Shown here piece by piece: positions 1 through 11,003 of a stretch of 64,000 nt of DNA. Each line of letters begins with the position of its first letter. The stretch's first letter is position 1. The stretch is from Streptomyces sp. NBC_00525 (GTDB lineage Bacteria; Actinomycetota; Actinomycetes; Streptomycetales; Streptomycetaceae): contig NZ_CP107834.1 in NCBI RefSeq assembly GCF_036346595.1, positions 2,480,001 through 2,544,000 of the forward strand. Reading direction: 5' to 3'. Position numbers and translations under genes: made by a program. The notes beneath the pieces were generated by a model. The model was given only the letters and a program-made list of their open reading frames with translations, was not told where the DNA came from and ran no database searches.

Positions 1-888
1 GCGCCCGGGGGCCCCGAACGGCGCCTGGTGCCAGGCGGAGATGTACGGGGTCGGCGGCTCTCCGGGTCCGAAGATCCGGTCGAATCGCCTCAAGAGTTCC
101 AGATAGACCTGTGGGAACTCCGTGCGTGCCGCCTCGTCGAGGTCCCGGAGGTCGGCGACGCGGCGGCGCGGGTGGAGGTGGACCTCGTACGGCCAGTGCG
201 CCGCATACGGCACGAAGGCGGTCCAGTGCTCGGCGGCGAGCACGATCCGGGAGCCGTCCGCCTCCTCGCGGGCCACCACGTCCTCGAAGAGGTTGCGGCC
301 GGTCTCCGCGCGGTGCGCGGCCGCCGAGCGCAGCATCAGCCCGGTGCGCGGGGTGACGAAGGGGTAGCCGTAGATCTGGCCGTGCGGGTGGCCGAGGGTG
401 ACGCCGATCTCGGCGCCCCGGTTCTCGAAGCAGAAGACCTGCTCGACCTGCGGAAGCGCGGCCAGGGCCGCGGTGCGGTCGGTCCAGGCGTCCAGGACGA
501 GGCGGGCGCGCTCCTCGGTGAGGTCGGCGAAGGAGGCGTCGTGGTCGGAGGTGAAGCAGACGACCTCGCAGCGGCCGGAGTCGCCGGCGAGGGAGGGGAA
601 GCGGTTCTCGAAGACGGCGACGTCGTAGTCCGGTTCCGGGATCTCGCTGCGCCGGCCCTCGCGCGAGGGGCACAGGGGGCACTCGTCGGCGGGCGGGTGG
701 TAGGTGCGGCCCTGGCGGTGCGAGGCGATGGCGACGCTGTCGCCGAGCAGGGGGTCGCGCCGGATCTCGGAGGAGGTGGAGACGGCGTCGAGCGGACGGG
801 TGTCGACCGCGGCGCGCACGGCGTCCTCGCGGCGGTCGTAGTAGATCAGCTCCCGGCCGTCGGCGAGCGTCGTCACGGTCTTCTTCAC
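1..888 (-). CDS. galT: galactose-1-phosphate uridylyltransferase, 3' end cut by the window
   Basis: Transfers UMP between UDP-glucose and galactose-1-phosphate in the Leloir pathway, in the cytosol. The protein begins MKKTVTTLADGRELIYYDRR, carries a zinc-type ECPLCPS pair near residue 70, and contains the active-site HPHGQIYGY signature, whose second His is the uridylylated nucleophile in this family. GTG at 886-888 is chosen because GGAGGGAG sits just upstream; 296 codons are visible and the C-terminus lies outside the window. The 145-bp upstream gap is unusually A/T-rich for this genome, and a TTGACG hexamer on this strand at 946-951 could be part of its promoter. It lies downstream of the response regulator on the same strand, probably as a separate unit. 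Confidence 0.93.
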   Translation of the reverse strand, partial: MKKTVTTLADGRELIYYDRREDAVRAAVDTRPLDAVSTSSEIRRDPLLGDSVAIASHRQGRTYHPPADECPLCPSREGRRSEIPEPDYDVAVFENRFPSLAGDSGRCEVVCFTSDHDASFADLTEERARLVLDAWTDRTAALAALPQVEQVFCFENRGAEIGVTLGHPHGQIYGYPFVTPRTGLMLRSAAAHRAETGRNLFEDVVAREEADGSRIVLAAEHWTAFVPYAAHWPYEVHLHPRRRVADLRDLDEAARTEFPQVYLELLRRFDRIFGPGEPPTPYISAWHQAPFGAPGR

Positions 889-1033
889 CAGGCTCCCTCC
901 ACCATCAAACATAACTCAACACAATGAACCACGAATCAACAACAGCGTCAATGAAGAACCCACCGAAGGACCCAGCGAAGAACCCCCACCACCCGTGCGG
1001 GCGATGGGGTCTGGGGGCGGGCGGCGGGCGCCG

Positions 1034-1732
1034 TCAGCCGGTGGGCTCCGGGCCCCGGCGGAGCATCGCCGCCCGGTCCAGCAGCCCGGTGCGGGCGGCC
1101 AGCGCGGCGGCCTCCAGCCGGGAGCCGACCCCGAGCTTCATCAGGACGCGCTGGACATGGGTACGGGCGGTGCTCGGCGCGATCCGCATCCCGGCCGCGA
1201 TCAGCCGGGTGTCCTCGCCCTCCGCGACCCGGACCAGCACCTCCGCCTCGCGCGGGGTGAGCAGCCGCAGCAGCCGGCGGCCCTCGTCGTCGGGCCGGGC
1301 CGCCGGGGCGAGGAGTTCGGCGAAGGCGCCCTGGAGGAGCTGGGGCGCGATGGCCGCCTCGCCGGACCGGGCCTTGGCCATGGCGCGCTCCACGCCCTCG
1401 ATGCGCTCGTCGTGCCGGACGTACCCGGCGGCCCCGGCCGCGAACGCGGCGGCGATCCCGCGCGGGCTGGGCACCGGGCCGAGCACCACCACCGCGGTCT
1501 GCGGGCGCTCCCGTCTGATCCGGACCACCGGGTCGAAGGTGCCCGGCTCGGCGGGGGCGGCCGTGCCGAACAGGCAGACCTCGGGGGCCCGGCCGACCAC
1601 CAGTTCCGCCGCCCCGCTCGTCGGCGCGGCGGCGGCCAGCACCCGGTGGCCGCGCAGCTTCAGCGCGGAGGCGAGCGCCTCGGCGAGCAGTCGGTGGTCG
1701 TCGACCACCATGAGCCGGACACCCACACCCAT
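1034..1732 (-). CDS. LuxR-type response regulator with a degenerate receiver domain
   Basis: A 232-residue NarL/FixJ-type regulator: N-terminal receiver (about 1-120) and C-terminal LuxR helix-turn-helix (LTPREAEVLVRVAEG onward, about 165-225). The acidic pair D11-D12 is present, but the residue expected to be the phosphoacceptor Asp (PEVCLFG) is Gly56, the switch Thr/Ser position reads Gly, and the conserved Lys is His107. It is therefore unlikely to be switched by ordinary phosphorylation. No histidine kinase gene is adjacent. ATG at 1730-1732 follows GGGGGGAA with six bases between; an in-frame upstream start would add 18 unconvincing residues. Its targets are not indicated by the sequence. 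Confidence 0.85.
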   Translation of the reverse strand: MGVGVRLMVVDDHRLLAEALASALKLRGHRVLAAAAPTSGAAELVVGRAPEVCLFGTAAPAEPGTFDPVVRIRRERPQTAVVVLGPVPSPRGIAAAFAAGAAGYVRHDERIEGVERAMAKARSGEAAIAPQLLQGAFAELLAPAARPDDEGRRLLRLLTPREAEVLVRVAEGEDTRLIAAGMRIAPSTARTHVQRVLMKLGVGSRLEAAALAARTGLLDRAAMLRRGPEPTG

Positions 1733-1801
1733 CGCACGTTCCCCCCGTAGCACCGACACAGGCCCCCCGGCCCTCCAGGGCCGCAAGTTACACGCCCGGA
1801 A

Positions 1802-1844
1802 ACGCGTGTGGGGGTGGAACCGGCCGGTTCCACCCCCTACGCGT
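1802..1844 (-). terminator. strong hairpin terminator behind the first propeller gene
   Basis: A perfect 28-bp palindrome (12-bp arms GGGGGTGGAACC / GGTTCCACCCCC at 1810-1837 around GGCC), flanked on both sides by ACGCGT (1802-1807 and 1839-1844). It begins about 14 bases after the stop of the beta-propeller gene at 1858 and lies upstream of the response regulator. There is no U tract, as is common for Streptomyces terminators; an operator for the regulator gene is an alternative. Confidence 0.65.
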
Positions 1845-1857
1845 CGGTGCCTCGCAC

Positions 1858-3639
1858 TCAGCCGGTGCGGAAGGACACCACCAGGTACTCGTCGTCGTCC
1901 AGGGAGCTCTTGCGGGGTGCGCTGACCATCGTCTCGGAGATGAAGAAGTGCCCCTGCTCGTAGCGGAACTCCGCGTAGTCCGAGGAGAAGCTGGTCTCCG
2001 CGTCCCGGATCTTCTCGTCGGCCGGGTTGCGCATCAGCACCGTCTGCTCGAAGGTCTCTCCGTTGATCGAGACGACCTCGCCGCCCTTGTCGTAGGGGGG
2101 CTCGCGGTAGGCGATGATGTTGCCGCCGTCCATGCGCAGCGGGAACATCGTGTACTTCTCGCCCGCGTCGGCCCGGTCACCGGTCTGCTTGCCGGTGGTG
2201 AGGTCGAAGGAGACGATCTCGTTGGTCCGGCTGAAACTCTCGCCTGTGCCGTCGTGCTCCTCGGTGGGCACGTAGATGCGGTTGTTGCCGACCGCGACGT
2301 GCTGGCAGCTCTCGACCTTGGTGGACCGGCAGTTGGCCGCGTACTTCTCCGCGTCGGCCGAGATGCGGATCTTCAGCTTGCCGGTGGCCTCGTCGATCGA
2401 GAAGAAGTCGGAGATGCCGCTGCCGTCACCGGCGGTGTCGCCGACGTCGGCCGCGACGACGAGGGGCTTGGTGGAGACGATGCTCGCGTAGTCGACGCCC
2501 GCGGGCATCTTGTACGAGGAGATCGGGGCGCCCGTCGTCGGGTTCAGCGACTGGATGATGAGCTGGGGCTCGTCGTACGAACCGCAGGAGCGGACCACGG
2601 CGAGGGCCTCGCCGCCGCCGTATCCGCGGTCGTAGCAGCGGTCGGTGCTGACCTTCGGCTTCCACAGTTCGGCGCCGTCGGCGAGCTTGAAGGCGGCGCC
2701 GCCGTCGTTGCCGCCGGCCGCGACGGTGGTGCCGCTGAGGGTGACCTCGTCGAACCGGACCGGCCGGTCACCGCCGGTGGTCGCGGTGACCTGCTTGTTC
2801 CACAGGAGCTTGCCGGTCGCCAGGTCGAGCGCGCCGACCCGGTTGCAGCTGGGGTACTTGTTGGACTTCGACCGCTTGCCGTCCTCGATCAGGACGGCGG
2901 TCTTGTAGTCCTCGCTCATGTGCCGGGAGGCGGCGCAGACCTGGCCCTCCAGCGGGATCGACCAGAGCTTGGTGCCCTTGTCCAGGTCGTAGCCGACGAC
3001 CTCGTTGACGCCGGTCTTCACATACGCCTTGTCGGTGATCCAGGAGCCGGCGACCGTGGTGACCTCGGTGACCTTGGGGTGCGGGAGCTGGAAGGCGACG
3101 GTGGACTCGACGTTGGCCGGGGCCTTCTCCTTGCCGCCGGTGTCGCCGCCCTTCTCGCCCTTGTCGCCCCCCTTCCCGCCCTTGTTCTCACCGGTGGTGC
3201 CGGCGGAGGTGCCCGCCTCGTCCTTCTTCCCGTCGTCGCCGCTGTTGGCGTACCAGATGCCGCCGCCGACGATCAGGGCGACGGCGACCACGGCGGCGAC
3301 GATGATCTGTGCCTGGGTGGAGAACTTCTTCGGCCCGTTCCCGCCGGGCTGCGGCGGCTGGTAGGCCGGCTGCATCGGGGCGGTCGGGTAGCCGTACGGC
3401 TGCTGCTGCTGTCCTTGCTGCGGGAAGCCGTAGGCGGCCTGCGTCGGGAAGTCGTGCGGCTGCTGCTGTCCCTGCTGCGGGAAGCCGTAGCCGGGCTGGG
3501 TGGGGGGCTGCGGGTAGCCGTAGCCCGGCTGCTGGGGCGGCGGGGTCGGCGCGCCGAAACCGCCGGGCGGCGGGTCCTGGGGCGCGCCGAATCCACCCTG
3601 GGGCGGATCGTTGGGGGGCGGCGGGGGCGGCTGGGTCAT
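1858..3639 (-). CDS. Pro/Gln-rich membrane-anchored PQQ-like beta-propeller protein (paralogue 1)
   Basis: 593 residues. The first ~100 residues are disordered and rich in P, Q, G and Y (repeats of the QPGYGYPQ type). One membrane helix follows (about 108-130, IIVAAVVAVALIVGGG), then a charged Gly/Lys linker, then a long beta-propeller with PQQ-like blades such as GYDLDKGTKLWSIPLEG and ALDLATGKLLWNK. The topology predicts a cytosolic tail and an external propeller. Blades of this type act as sensor or scaffold domains in actinobacteria; ligand and function are unknown. It is the last of three tandem paralogues on this strand and is followed by a strong hairpin. Confidence 0.8.
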   Translation of the reverse strand: MTQPPPPPPNDPPQGGFGAPQDPPPGGFGAPTPPPQQPGYGYPQPPTQPGYGFPQQGQQQPHDFPTQAAYGFPQQGQQQQPYGYPTAPMQPAYQPPQPGGNGPKKFSTQAQIIVAAVVAVALIVGGGIWYANSGDDGKKDEAGTSAGTTGENKGGKGGDKGEKGGDTGGKEKAPANVESTVAFQLPHPKVTEVTTVAGSWITDKAYVKTGVNEVVGYDLDKGTKLWSIPLEGQVCAASRHMSEDYKTAVLIEDGKRSKSNKYPSCNRVGALDLATGKLLWNKQVTATTGGDRPVRFDEVTLSGTTVAAGGNDGGAAFKLADGAELWKPKVSTDRCYDRGYGGGEALAVVRSCGSYDEPQLIIQSLNPTTGAPISSYKMPAGVDYASIVSTKPLVVAADVGDTAGDGSGISDFFSIDEATGKLKIRISADAEKYAANCRSTKVESCQHVAVGNNRIYVPTEEHDGTGESFSRTNEIVSFDLTTGKQTGDRADAGEKYTMFPLRMDGGNIIAYREPPYDKGGEVVSINGETFEQTVLMRNPADEKIRDAETSFSSDYAEFRYEQGHFFISETMVSAPRKSSLDDDEYLVVSFRTG

Positions 3640-3690
3640 GGCGTTGCGTACCTCGGGAAAAAAGGGGCGGTCGGTCGGTGGGCCGTCACA

Positions 3691-5526
3691 TCAGTTGCCG
3701 AAGGCCATCATGGTCTTCGTCTCCAGCTCTTCCTTGTCGTTGCCCGCGCTGACCCGTCCGCTCGCGATGAACGAACGGCCGTCCGCGTACAGGATCGTCG
3801 GGTTGTAGAACGAGCGCTCGATCGCGGAGGTCGAGTCCGGGTGCTGGAGGACCATCTTCGGGCTGCCGCCGGACGGCGCGAGGGTGGCGATGCCGCCGCC
3901 CTTGCTGTAGCCGCCGTCGATGTACAGCAGGACGTCGCCGCCCTCCATGCCCAGCGGCTTCATGGTCTGCGCCTCCGGGGCGTTCGCCTTCCACTTCGGC
4001 TTGCCGGTGTTCAGGTTGAACGCGACGACCTTGTTGGTGCGGGCGGAGCCGCTGGTGTCGTCCTGGGTCGCCATGTAGAAGGTGTTGGCGTCGGCCGCGA
4101 CGCCGGTGCAGCCCTGGAGCTGCTTGCCGAAGATCGTGAAGCCGCCGCCGCAGTCCGGGGCGAACTTGTCGCCCTTGTCACCGACGAGCTGGGAGCGGAG
4201 CGTGCCGTTCTCGCGGAGCGCGATGATGCTCCACTTCTTGTCCTCGCTGCTGTCGCCCTTGGTGAGGGAGACGATGAGCGGGCTCACCGAGTAGACCTTG
4301 TCGACCTCCCAGCCGCGGGCCGGCTTGTAGGTCCACTTGGCCTTGCCGGTGGCGGGGTCGAGCTCCTCGATCTGCTGCTGCGGGTTGTTCACGTCGCCGG
4401 TGCGGCAGTTGACCGCGGCGATGAGCTTGGGGCCGCCGGCGAACGCGAAGGGCTGGCAGTTGCCGCTCCGCTTGCCGAAGACCTCCTTGCCGTCGCTGAC
4501 CCGGTAGGCGTTGGCGGCGCCGGTGCGGCCGGCCGTCACGGTGTCACCGCTGATGGCCATGGAGAAGTCCGACATCATGTCGAAGAGGCCGCTCTTCTTG
4601 ACCTCCTTCTTCCACCCCGCCTCGCCGGTGTTGAGGTCGATCTGCTGGAGGACCGAGCAGTCGGCCTTGTCCGTGGTGCCGTTCTTGACCGCGAGGACGA
4701 TCTTGCCGTCCGTGGTGGTCTGCTCGGGCGCGGAGCAGAGGTCGGCGGGCAGCTTGAGCGTCCACTGCTGCTCGCCGTCGGCCACCGAGTAGCCGGAGAC
4801 GGTGCGGTACATGCCCTTGACGATGGTGTCGCCGACGATCCAGGGGCCGTAGACGTCCGCGCCGTTGCGCGGCAGGTCCACGTCGTTCTTCTGGAGCCAG
4901 AGGACCTTGGCCTCGCCGTCCTTGCGGCCGCTGTTGAGGTCCTCGTCGTCCCGCCCGGTGCCGTTGCCGTCGCCCTTGTCGACGGTGGGCGACGCGGAAG
5001 GCTTCTGCGACGCCTGCTCGCTCTTCTTGGCGACCGGCTTCTCGTCGTCGTCGCCGTCACCGCTCGTCGCGAACCAGACGCCGGCGCCTATGACCAGGAG
5101 CGCGGCGACGGCGGCGCTGATGATCACGACCGGCTTGCGCTTGAACGGGCCGGAGCCGCCGGGGCCGGGCGGCACGGGCGCGCCGGGGTACTGCTGCGGC
5201 GGGAAGCCGTAACCGGGCTGGGTGGGCTGACCGTAGGGGCCCGGCTGCTGCTGCGGCTGCCCGTACGGGCCGGGCTGCTGGCTGTACGGGCCCGGCTGCT
5301 GGGGCTGCTGCCCGTAGGGGCCGGGCTGCTGACCGTACGGGCCCGGCTGCTGCGGGTAGCCGTAGCCGGGCTGGGTGGGCGGCGGGGTGGCGGGGGCCTG
5401 GGGCGGCGCGGCGGGCGGCGGCGGTGTCTGCGGCGGGCCCTGGGGCGGCTGCGGTACCCCGTGCGGCGGCTCCTGCGGAGCGCCGAAGCCTCCCTGCGGC
5501 GGTTGCTGTCCGGGCGGCTGGGTCAT
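3691..5526 (-). CDS. Pro/Gln-rich membrane-anchored PQQ-like beta-propeller protein (paralogue 2)
   Basis: About 611 residues with the same plan as its neighbours: an N-terminal region with many GPYGQQPGPYGQ repeats (to about 125), a membrane helix (VVIISAAVAALLVIGAGVWF), a charged linker, then PQQ-like blades (for example IDLNTGEAGWKK and LDPATGKAKWTY). ATG at 5524-5526 is preferred over the GTG six bases upstream because AAGGGGGGA lies seven bases before it. Only about 50 bp separates it from paralogue 1, so the two are probably co-transcribed. The blades show multiple Cys pairs, compatible with an extracytoplasmic location. Function unknown. Confidence 0.8.
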   Translation of the reverse strand: MTQPPGQQPPQGGFGAPQEPPHGVPQPPQGPPQTPPPPAAPPQAPATPPPTQPGYGYPQQPGPYGQQPGPYGQQPQQPGPYSQQPGPYGQPQQQPGPYGQPTQPGYGFPPQQYPGAPVPPGPGGSGPFKRKPVVIISAAVAALLVIGAGVWFATSGDGDDDEKPVAKKSEQASQKPSASPTVDKGDGNGTGRDDEDLNSGRKDGEAKVLWLQKNDVDLPRNGADVYGPWIVGDTIVKGMYRTVSGYSVADGEQQWTLKLPADLCSAPEQTTTDGKIVLAVKNGTTDKADCSVLQQIDLNTGEAGWKKEVKKSGLFDMMSDFSMAISGDTVTAGRTGAANAYRVSDGKEVFGKRSGNCQPFAFAGGPKLIAAVNCRTGDVNNPQQQIEELDPATGKAKWTYKPARGWEVDKVYSVSPLIVSLTKGDSSEDKKWSIIALRENGTLRSQLVGDKGDKFAPDCGGGFTIFGKQLQGCTGVAADANTFYMATQDDTSGSARTNKVVAFNLNTGKPKWKANAPEAQTMKPLGMEGGDVLLYIDGGYSKGGGIATLAPSGGSPKMVLQHPDSTSAIERSFYNPTILYADGRSFIASGRVSAGNDKEELETKTMMAFGN

Positions 5527-5713
5527 CAGCACGTCCCCCCTTCGTGCGGTCCGGTGCCCGTTCCGGACTCCCCCGCGATCCCGCCGGTGGTCCGCGGGAC
5601 GGTCACGACCCCCTGGACCATGGCGAAATGGAGCGAATCGGGCATGGCTTCCGCAGTGTTACGTCATCGAGCGGGACTTCTTTGTACCACCCGCCCCACG
5701 GGGCCTCCCGGTT

Positions 5714-5743
5714 CGGTCCGCCCCTGTTCCCAAGGGCGGACCG
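5714..5743 (-). terminator. hairpin behind the third propeller gene
   Basis: Stem CGGTCCGCCC / GGGCGGACCG (10 bp, loop 10 nt) starting about 30 bases past the stop of the gene at 5775, inside the 248-bp gap between paralogues 3 and 2. The gap also leaves room for a separate promoter for paralogue 2. Confidence 0.5.
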
Positions 5744-5774
5744 GGTCGTGATATCGCCGTGATGCTCCGGACCG

Positions 5775-7502
5775 TCAGTTCCCGAAGGCGACCATGGATC
5801 GGGTCTCCTCCTCGTCCCCGTCGTCCACCCCGCTGATCCGGGTCTGCACGAGGAGGCTGCGCCCGTCGGCGTACACGACGCGCGGGTCGAAGAAGCCGCG
5901 CTCCATCTCGGCGCCGGACGCCGGGTGCCGCAGCACGAAGCGCGGGGTGCCGCCGGTGGCGGGGAGGGTGGCGATCCCGCCGCCCTTCTTCCGGCTCGGC
6001 TGCACGTACATCACCAGCTTGCCGTCCTCGACGCGCAGCGGGGTGAGCGGCTGGTCGGGCGCCGAGGTGGCGGACCAGCGGAACTTGCCGGTGCTCAGGT
6101 CGAAGGCGGCGACCTTGTTCACGTAGTCGTGTTCCGGGTCGGTCTTGGTCTTCAGGTAGAACGTGTTCGCGTCGGCGGCGACGCCGAGGCAGTTGTCCAG
6201 GTTCCCGCTGAGCGAGCCGAGGTCGTCGTCGCACTTGGGCTCGTAGTCGCCCGGCCCGCCGGAGAGCCGGGAGCGGTAGCTGCCGTCCGCGTTGAGCACG
6301 ATCACGGCCCACTTGTCCGGGCTCATCAGCGAGACGATCGGCGGGTCGGCCGAGTAGATCTGCTTGATCTCCCAGTCCTTGTCGGTCTTGAGCCTGTACG
6401 TCCACAGCGTCTTGCCGGTGGCCGGGTCGATGCGTTCGAGACGCTGGTTCTTGTACTGGTCGTCGGAGGTGTGACAGCTGACGGCCGCGAGGGCGACCGG
6501 GCCGCTGGCGAGGCCGAACGGCTGGCACGTGCCGGTCCGTTCGCCGAACAGCTTCTTGCCGTCGCTGACCCGGAAACCCTCGGTGCGGCTCGTGCGGCCC
6601 ACGGTCACGGTGTCGCCGTTGATGGCCATCGCGAGGTCGGAGAGCCCGTCCCACAGGCCCTTGCGGACGAACGACTTGCGCCAGCCGAGCTCGCCGGTAC
6701 GCATGTCGACCATCTGGAGGGTGTCGCAGTCGGAGCCCTCGGTGGTGTCCTGCCGGAGCCCGAGGACGATCTTGCCGTCCTCGGTGGGCCGGGAGGGCGC
6801 CCCGCACATCCGGGTGGGCAGCCGCAGGCTCCAGAGTTCGGTGCCGTCCGCCATGGAGTAGCCGGAGACGGTGTGGAACATGGCCCTGACGACGGTGTCC
6901 CCGGCGAACCAGGGGCCGAACACGTCGTCGCCGTAGCGCGGCAGGTCCACGCCGCTGCGCTGGAGCCACCGGACCTTCGCCTCGCCGGACCCGGCGCCGG
7001 CGTTGATGGTCCGGGTCTCCTCCTCCGGGCTGATCACCGGCTCACCCGTGGCCTTGCCCTTGCCCTCGTCCCCGGTCGGCGAGGGGGCCGCGGTGGGCTT
7101 CGCGGAGTGGCTGGGCCCCGCCACGGGCTTGTCGTCGTCCCCGTTCCCGGCGGTGGCGAACCATATTCCGCCGCCGGCCAGCAGCGCCACGGCCACCACA
7201 GCGCCGACGATCTTCGCGGTCCGGCCCCGGAAGGGCCCGCCGCGCGGCGGCCGGGGGGCGGGGGCGGCGTACTGATGGGTGGGCAGTTGGTGCAGCCCCG
7301 GCTGCGCGTACGGGCCGGGCTGCTGGTACGGGCCGGGCGGCGGCTGGGGGGCGGGCTGCGGCTGGGGGCCGGGCTGCTGGTACGGGCCGGGCTGCGGCTG
7401 CGCGTAGCCCTGTGGCGGGAATCCGTAGCCGGGCTGCGCGGGCGGGTCGTACGGTGCCCCGAACTCGCCCTCGGGCGGCCGCTGTCCGGGCGGCTGACTC
7501 AT
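5775..7502 (-). CDS. Pro/Gln-rich membrane-anchored PQQ-like beta-propeller protein (paralogue 3)
   Basis: About 575 residues. The N-terminal ~95 residues are rich in P, Q and G; a membrane helix follows (IVGAVVAVALLAGGGIWFA), then a charged linker and blades such as DMRTGELGWRKS and IDPATGKTLWTYR. It aligns along its whole length with paralogue 2 (shared GDTVVRAMFHTVSGYSMADG-like stretch), showing tandem duplication. ATG at 7500-7502 is chosen because AGGGGGA lies seven bases upstream; a GTG at 7529 has no ribosome site. It starts 30 bp after the ABC-F gene and may be read from the same transcript. Confidence 0.8.
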   Translation of the reverse strand: MSQPPGQRPPEGEFGAPYDPPAQPGYGFPPQGYAQPQPGPYQQPGPQPQPAPQPPPGPYQQPGPYAQPGLHQLPTHQYAAPAPRPPRGGPFRGRTAKIVGAVVAVALLAGGGIWFATAGNGDDDKPVAGPSHSAKPTAAPSPTGDEGKGKATGEPVISPEEETRTINAGAGSGEAKVRWLQRSGVDLPRYGDDVFGPWFAGDTVVRAMFHTVSGYSMADGTELWSLRLPTRMCGAPSRPTEDGKIVLGLRQDTTEGSDCDTLQMVDMRTGELGWRKSFVRKGLWDGLSDLAMAINGDTVTVGRTSRTEGFRVSDGKKLFGERTGTCQPFGLASGPVALAAVSCHTSDDQYKNQRLERIDPATGKTLWTYRLKTDKDWEIKQIYSADPPIVSLMSPDKWAVIVLNADGSYRSRLSGGPGDYEPKCDDDLGSLSGNLDNCLGVAADANTFYLKTKTDPEHDYVNKVAAFDLSTGKFRWSATSAPDQPLTPLRVEDGKLVMYVQPSRKKGGGIATLPATGGTPRFVLRHPASGAEMERGFFDPRVVYADGRSLLVQTRISGVDDGDEEETRSMVAFGN

Positions 7503-7532
7503 CGCCCCGTCCCCCTGTTCCGTTGTCACTTG

Positions 7533-9353
<1,821 letters not shown>

Positions 9354-9476
9354 GAACGCTCCAGCTACGAGGAAGATTCCGGCCTCCAGCGTAGTCGCCG
9401 CCGTACGGACCTCCGTACGAGCGCCCGCCCCGCCCGGTGTACGTTGCGCGCATCGATCAAGGGGTGGGGAGTCTCG

Positions 9477-10106
9477 ATGACACTGCGTACCGTGCGTGGC
9501 CTGGTGCCCGCACTGCTGGCCGCGGCCGTGCTGACCGGTTGCTCGTCGGAGCCGGACACCGGCGACGGCGCGAAGGCGGGGAAGTCCGCGGCGCCCGCCG
9601 TGAAGGCGGCGGCCAAGGGCGGCACGGTCGGGGGCGCGGGCTCCGGCTGCGAGCTGCCGGTGACGTTCGACCTGGCGAAGGACTGGAAGCCGAAGGCGGT
9701 CGAGATCGATCCGGACTCGGAGTTCGCCGAGCTGGCGAAGCAGGGCCCGGTCACGATGGCCTGCGAGATCGACGCGAAGCCGGCGGGGCGGATCGGCTTC
9801 CTGCGCGTCTGGCAGGCGAAGGGCTCCGACGCCTCGGCGCGCAAGGCGCTGGAGGGCTTCGTCGGGGCGGACAATCAGCCTTCGAAGATCACCTACCAGC
9901 AGGTCACCGTGGGCGGTCTGGCCGTCACCGAGGCGACGTACACGACCTACAGCGCGCTGCTGGAGGAGGACATGCGCGCCCACGCCTTCGCCGTCGCGAC
10001 CCCGAAGGGCCCGGTCGTGGTGGGCCTGGACGGCATGGACGAGGTGGAGATCGGGGACATGCTCCCGGCGTACGAACTCGCCAAGAAGTCCGTACGGGTG
10101 GGCTGA
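9477..10106 (+). CDS. secreted lipoprotein of unknown function
   Basis: 209 residues with a lipoprotein signal: basic start, hydrophobic core, and lipobox LTGC with Cys22 as the lipidated residue, followed by a Ser/Ala/Lys-rich linker. The mature part (CELPVTFDLAKDWKPKAVEI onward) resembles small actinobacterial lipoproteins with no known activity. ATG at 9477-9479 is preceded by GGGGAG. It is divergent from the ABC-F gene and convergent with ispE, with only three bases to the ispE stop, so there is no room for a separate terminator. Confidence 0.85.
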   Translation: MTLRTVRGLVPALLAAAVLTGCSSEPDTGDGAKAGKSAAPAVKAAAKGGTVGGAGSGCELPVTFDLAKDWKPKAVEIDPDSEFAELAKQGPVTMACEIDAKPAGRIGFLRVWQAKGSDASARKALEGFVGADNQPSKITYQQVTVGGLAVTEATYTTYSALLEEDMRAHAFAVATPKGPVVVGLDGMDEVEIGDMLPAYELAKKSVRVG

Positions 10107-10109
10107 GCG

Positions 10110-11003
10110 CTACACGACCGTCGCGCCCCGCGCCGGGGAGGACGCCGTGCGCGCCGTGCGGCAGGTGCCGGACGCGGTGAGGGCGGCGGCCACCCGGTCC
10201 GCCGCCGCCGCGTCCTCCGTGAGGAACGCGGTCGTCGGGCCCGAGCCGGAGACCAGGGCGGCCAGCGCGCCCGCCTCCGTGCCCGCGGCCAGGGTCGCGG
10301 CCAGGGAGGGACGCAGGGAGAGCGCGGGGGCCTGGAGGTCATTGCCCAGGGTGGCGGCCAGGGCCTTCGCGTCGCCCGTGCGCAGGGCGTCCAGGAGGGC
10401 GTCCGACGCGGCCGGTTCCGGGACGCGGGTGCCCTCCGTGAGCCGGTCGAACTCGCGGTAGACCGCGGGCGTGGAGAGCCCGCCGTCCGCCACCGCGAAC
10501 ACCCAGTGGAACGTGCCGCCCACCTCGACCGGGGTCAGCAGCTCGCCCCGCCCTGTGCCGAGGGCGGCGCCGCCGACCAGGCTGAACGGCACGTCGCTGC
10601 CCAGCTCCGCGCAGAGGGCGAGCAGGTCCTCGCGCGGGGTGCCGGTCCCCCACAGCGCGTCGCAGGCCAGCAGGGCTCCGGCCCCGTCCGCGCTGCCGCC
10701 CGCCATGCCGCCGGCGACCGGGATGTCCTTGTCGATGTGGATGTGCACGTCGGGCGCGATGCCGTGCCGGGCGGCGAGGGCGGACGCCGCCCGCGCGGCC
10801 AGGTTGGACGCGTCGAGCGGGACCTGTGCCGCGTCGGGCCCGGAGCAGGTGATCCGGAGGCTGTCGGCCGGGGTGACGGTGACCTCGTCGTACAGGCCGA
10901 CCGCGAGGAAGACGTTGGCCAGGTCGTGGAAGCCGTCCGGGCGCGCGGCGCCGACCGCGAGCTGGACGTTGACCTTGGCGGGAACCCGTACGGTGACGCT
11001 CAT
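10110..11003 (-). CDS. ispE: 4-diphosphocytidyl-2-C-methyl-D-erythritol kinase
   Basis: 297 residues. Phosphorylates CDP-methylerythritol in the MEP isoprenoid pathway. GHMP-kinase features: N-terminal [14 protein letters not shown], the ATP-binding loop [18 protein letters not shown] near residue 95, and a C-terminal Gly-rich motif ([14 protein letters not shown]). Its ATG overlaps the rsmA stop as ATGA, which suggests translational coupling; rsmA-ispE is the usual actinobacterial order. Confidence 0.95.
   Translation of the reverse strand: MSVTVRVPAKVNVQLAVGAARPDGFHDLANVFLAVGLYDEVTVTPADSLRITCSGPDAAQVPLDASNLAARAASALAARHGIAPDVHIHIDKDIPVAGGMAGGSADGAGALLACDALWGTGTPREDLLALCAELGSDVPFSLVGGAALGTGRGELLTPVEVGGTFHWVFAVADGGLSTPAVYREFDRLTEGTRVPEPAASDALLDALRTGDAKALAATLGNDLQAPALSLRPSLAATLAAGTEAGALAALVSGSGPTTAFLTEDAAAADRVAAALTASGTCRTARTASSPARGATVV

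Noticed and set aside
1948..5751. Very long open frame on the plus strand opposite the propeller genes
   Set aside because: High GC removes stop codons from antisense frames; the product has no domain, and the minus-strand genes have clear families and ribosome sites.
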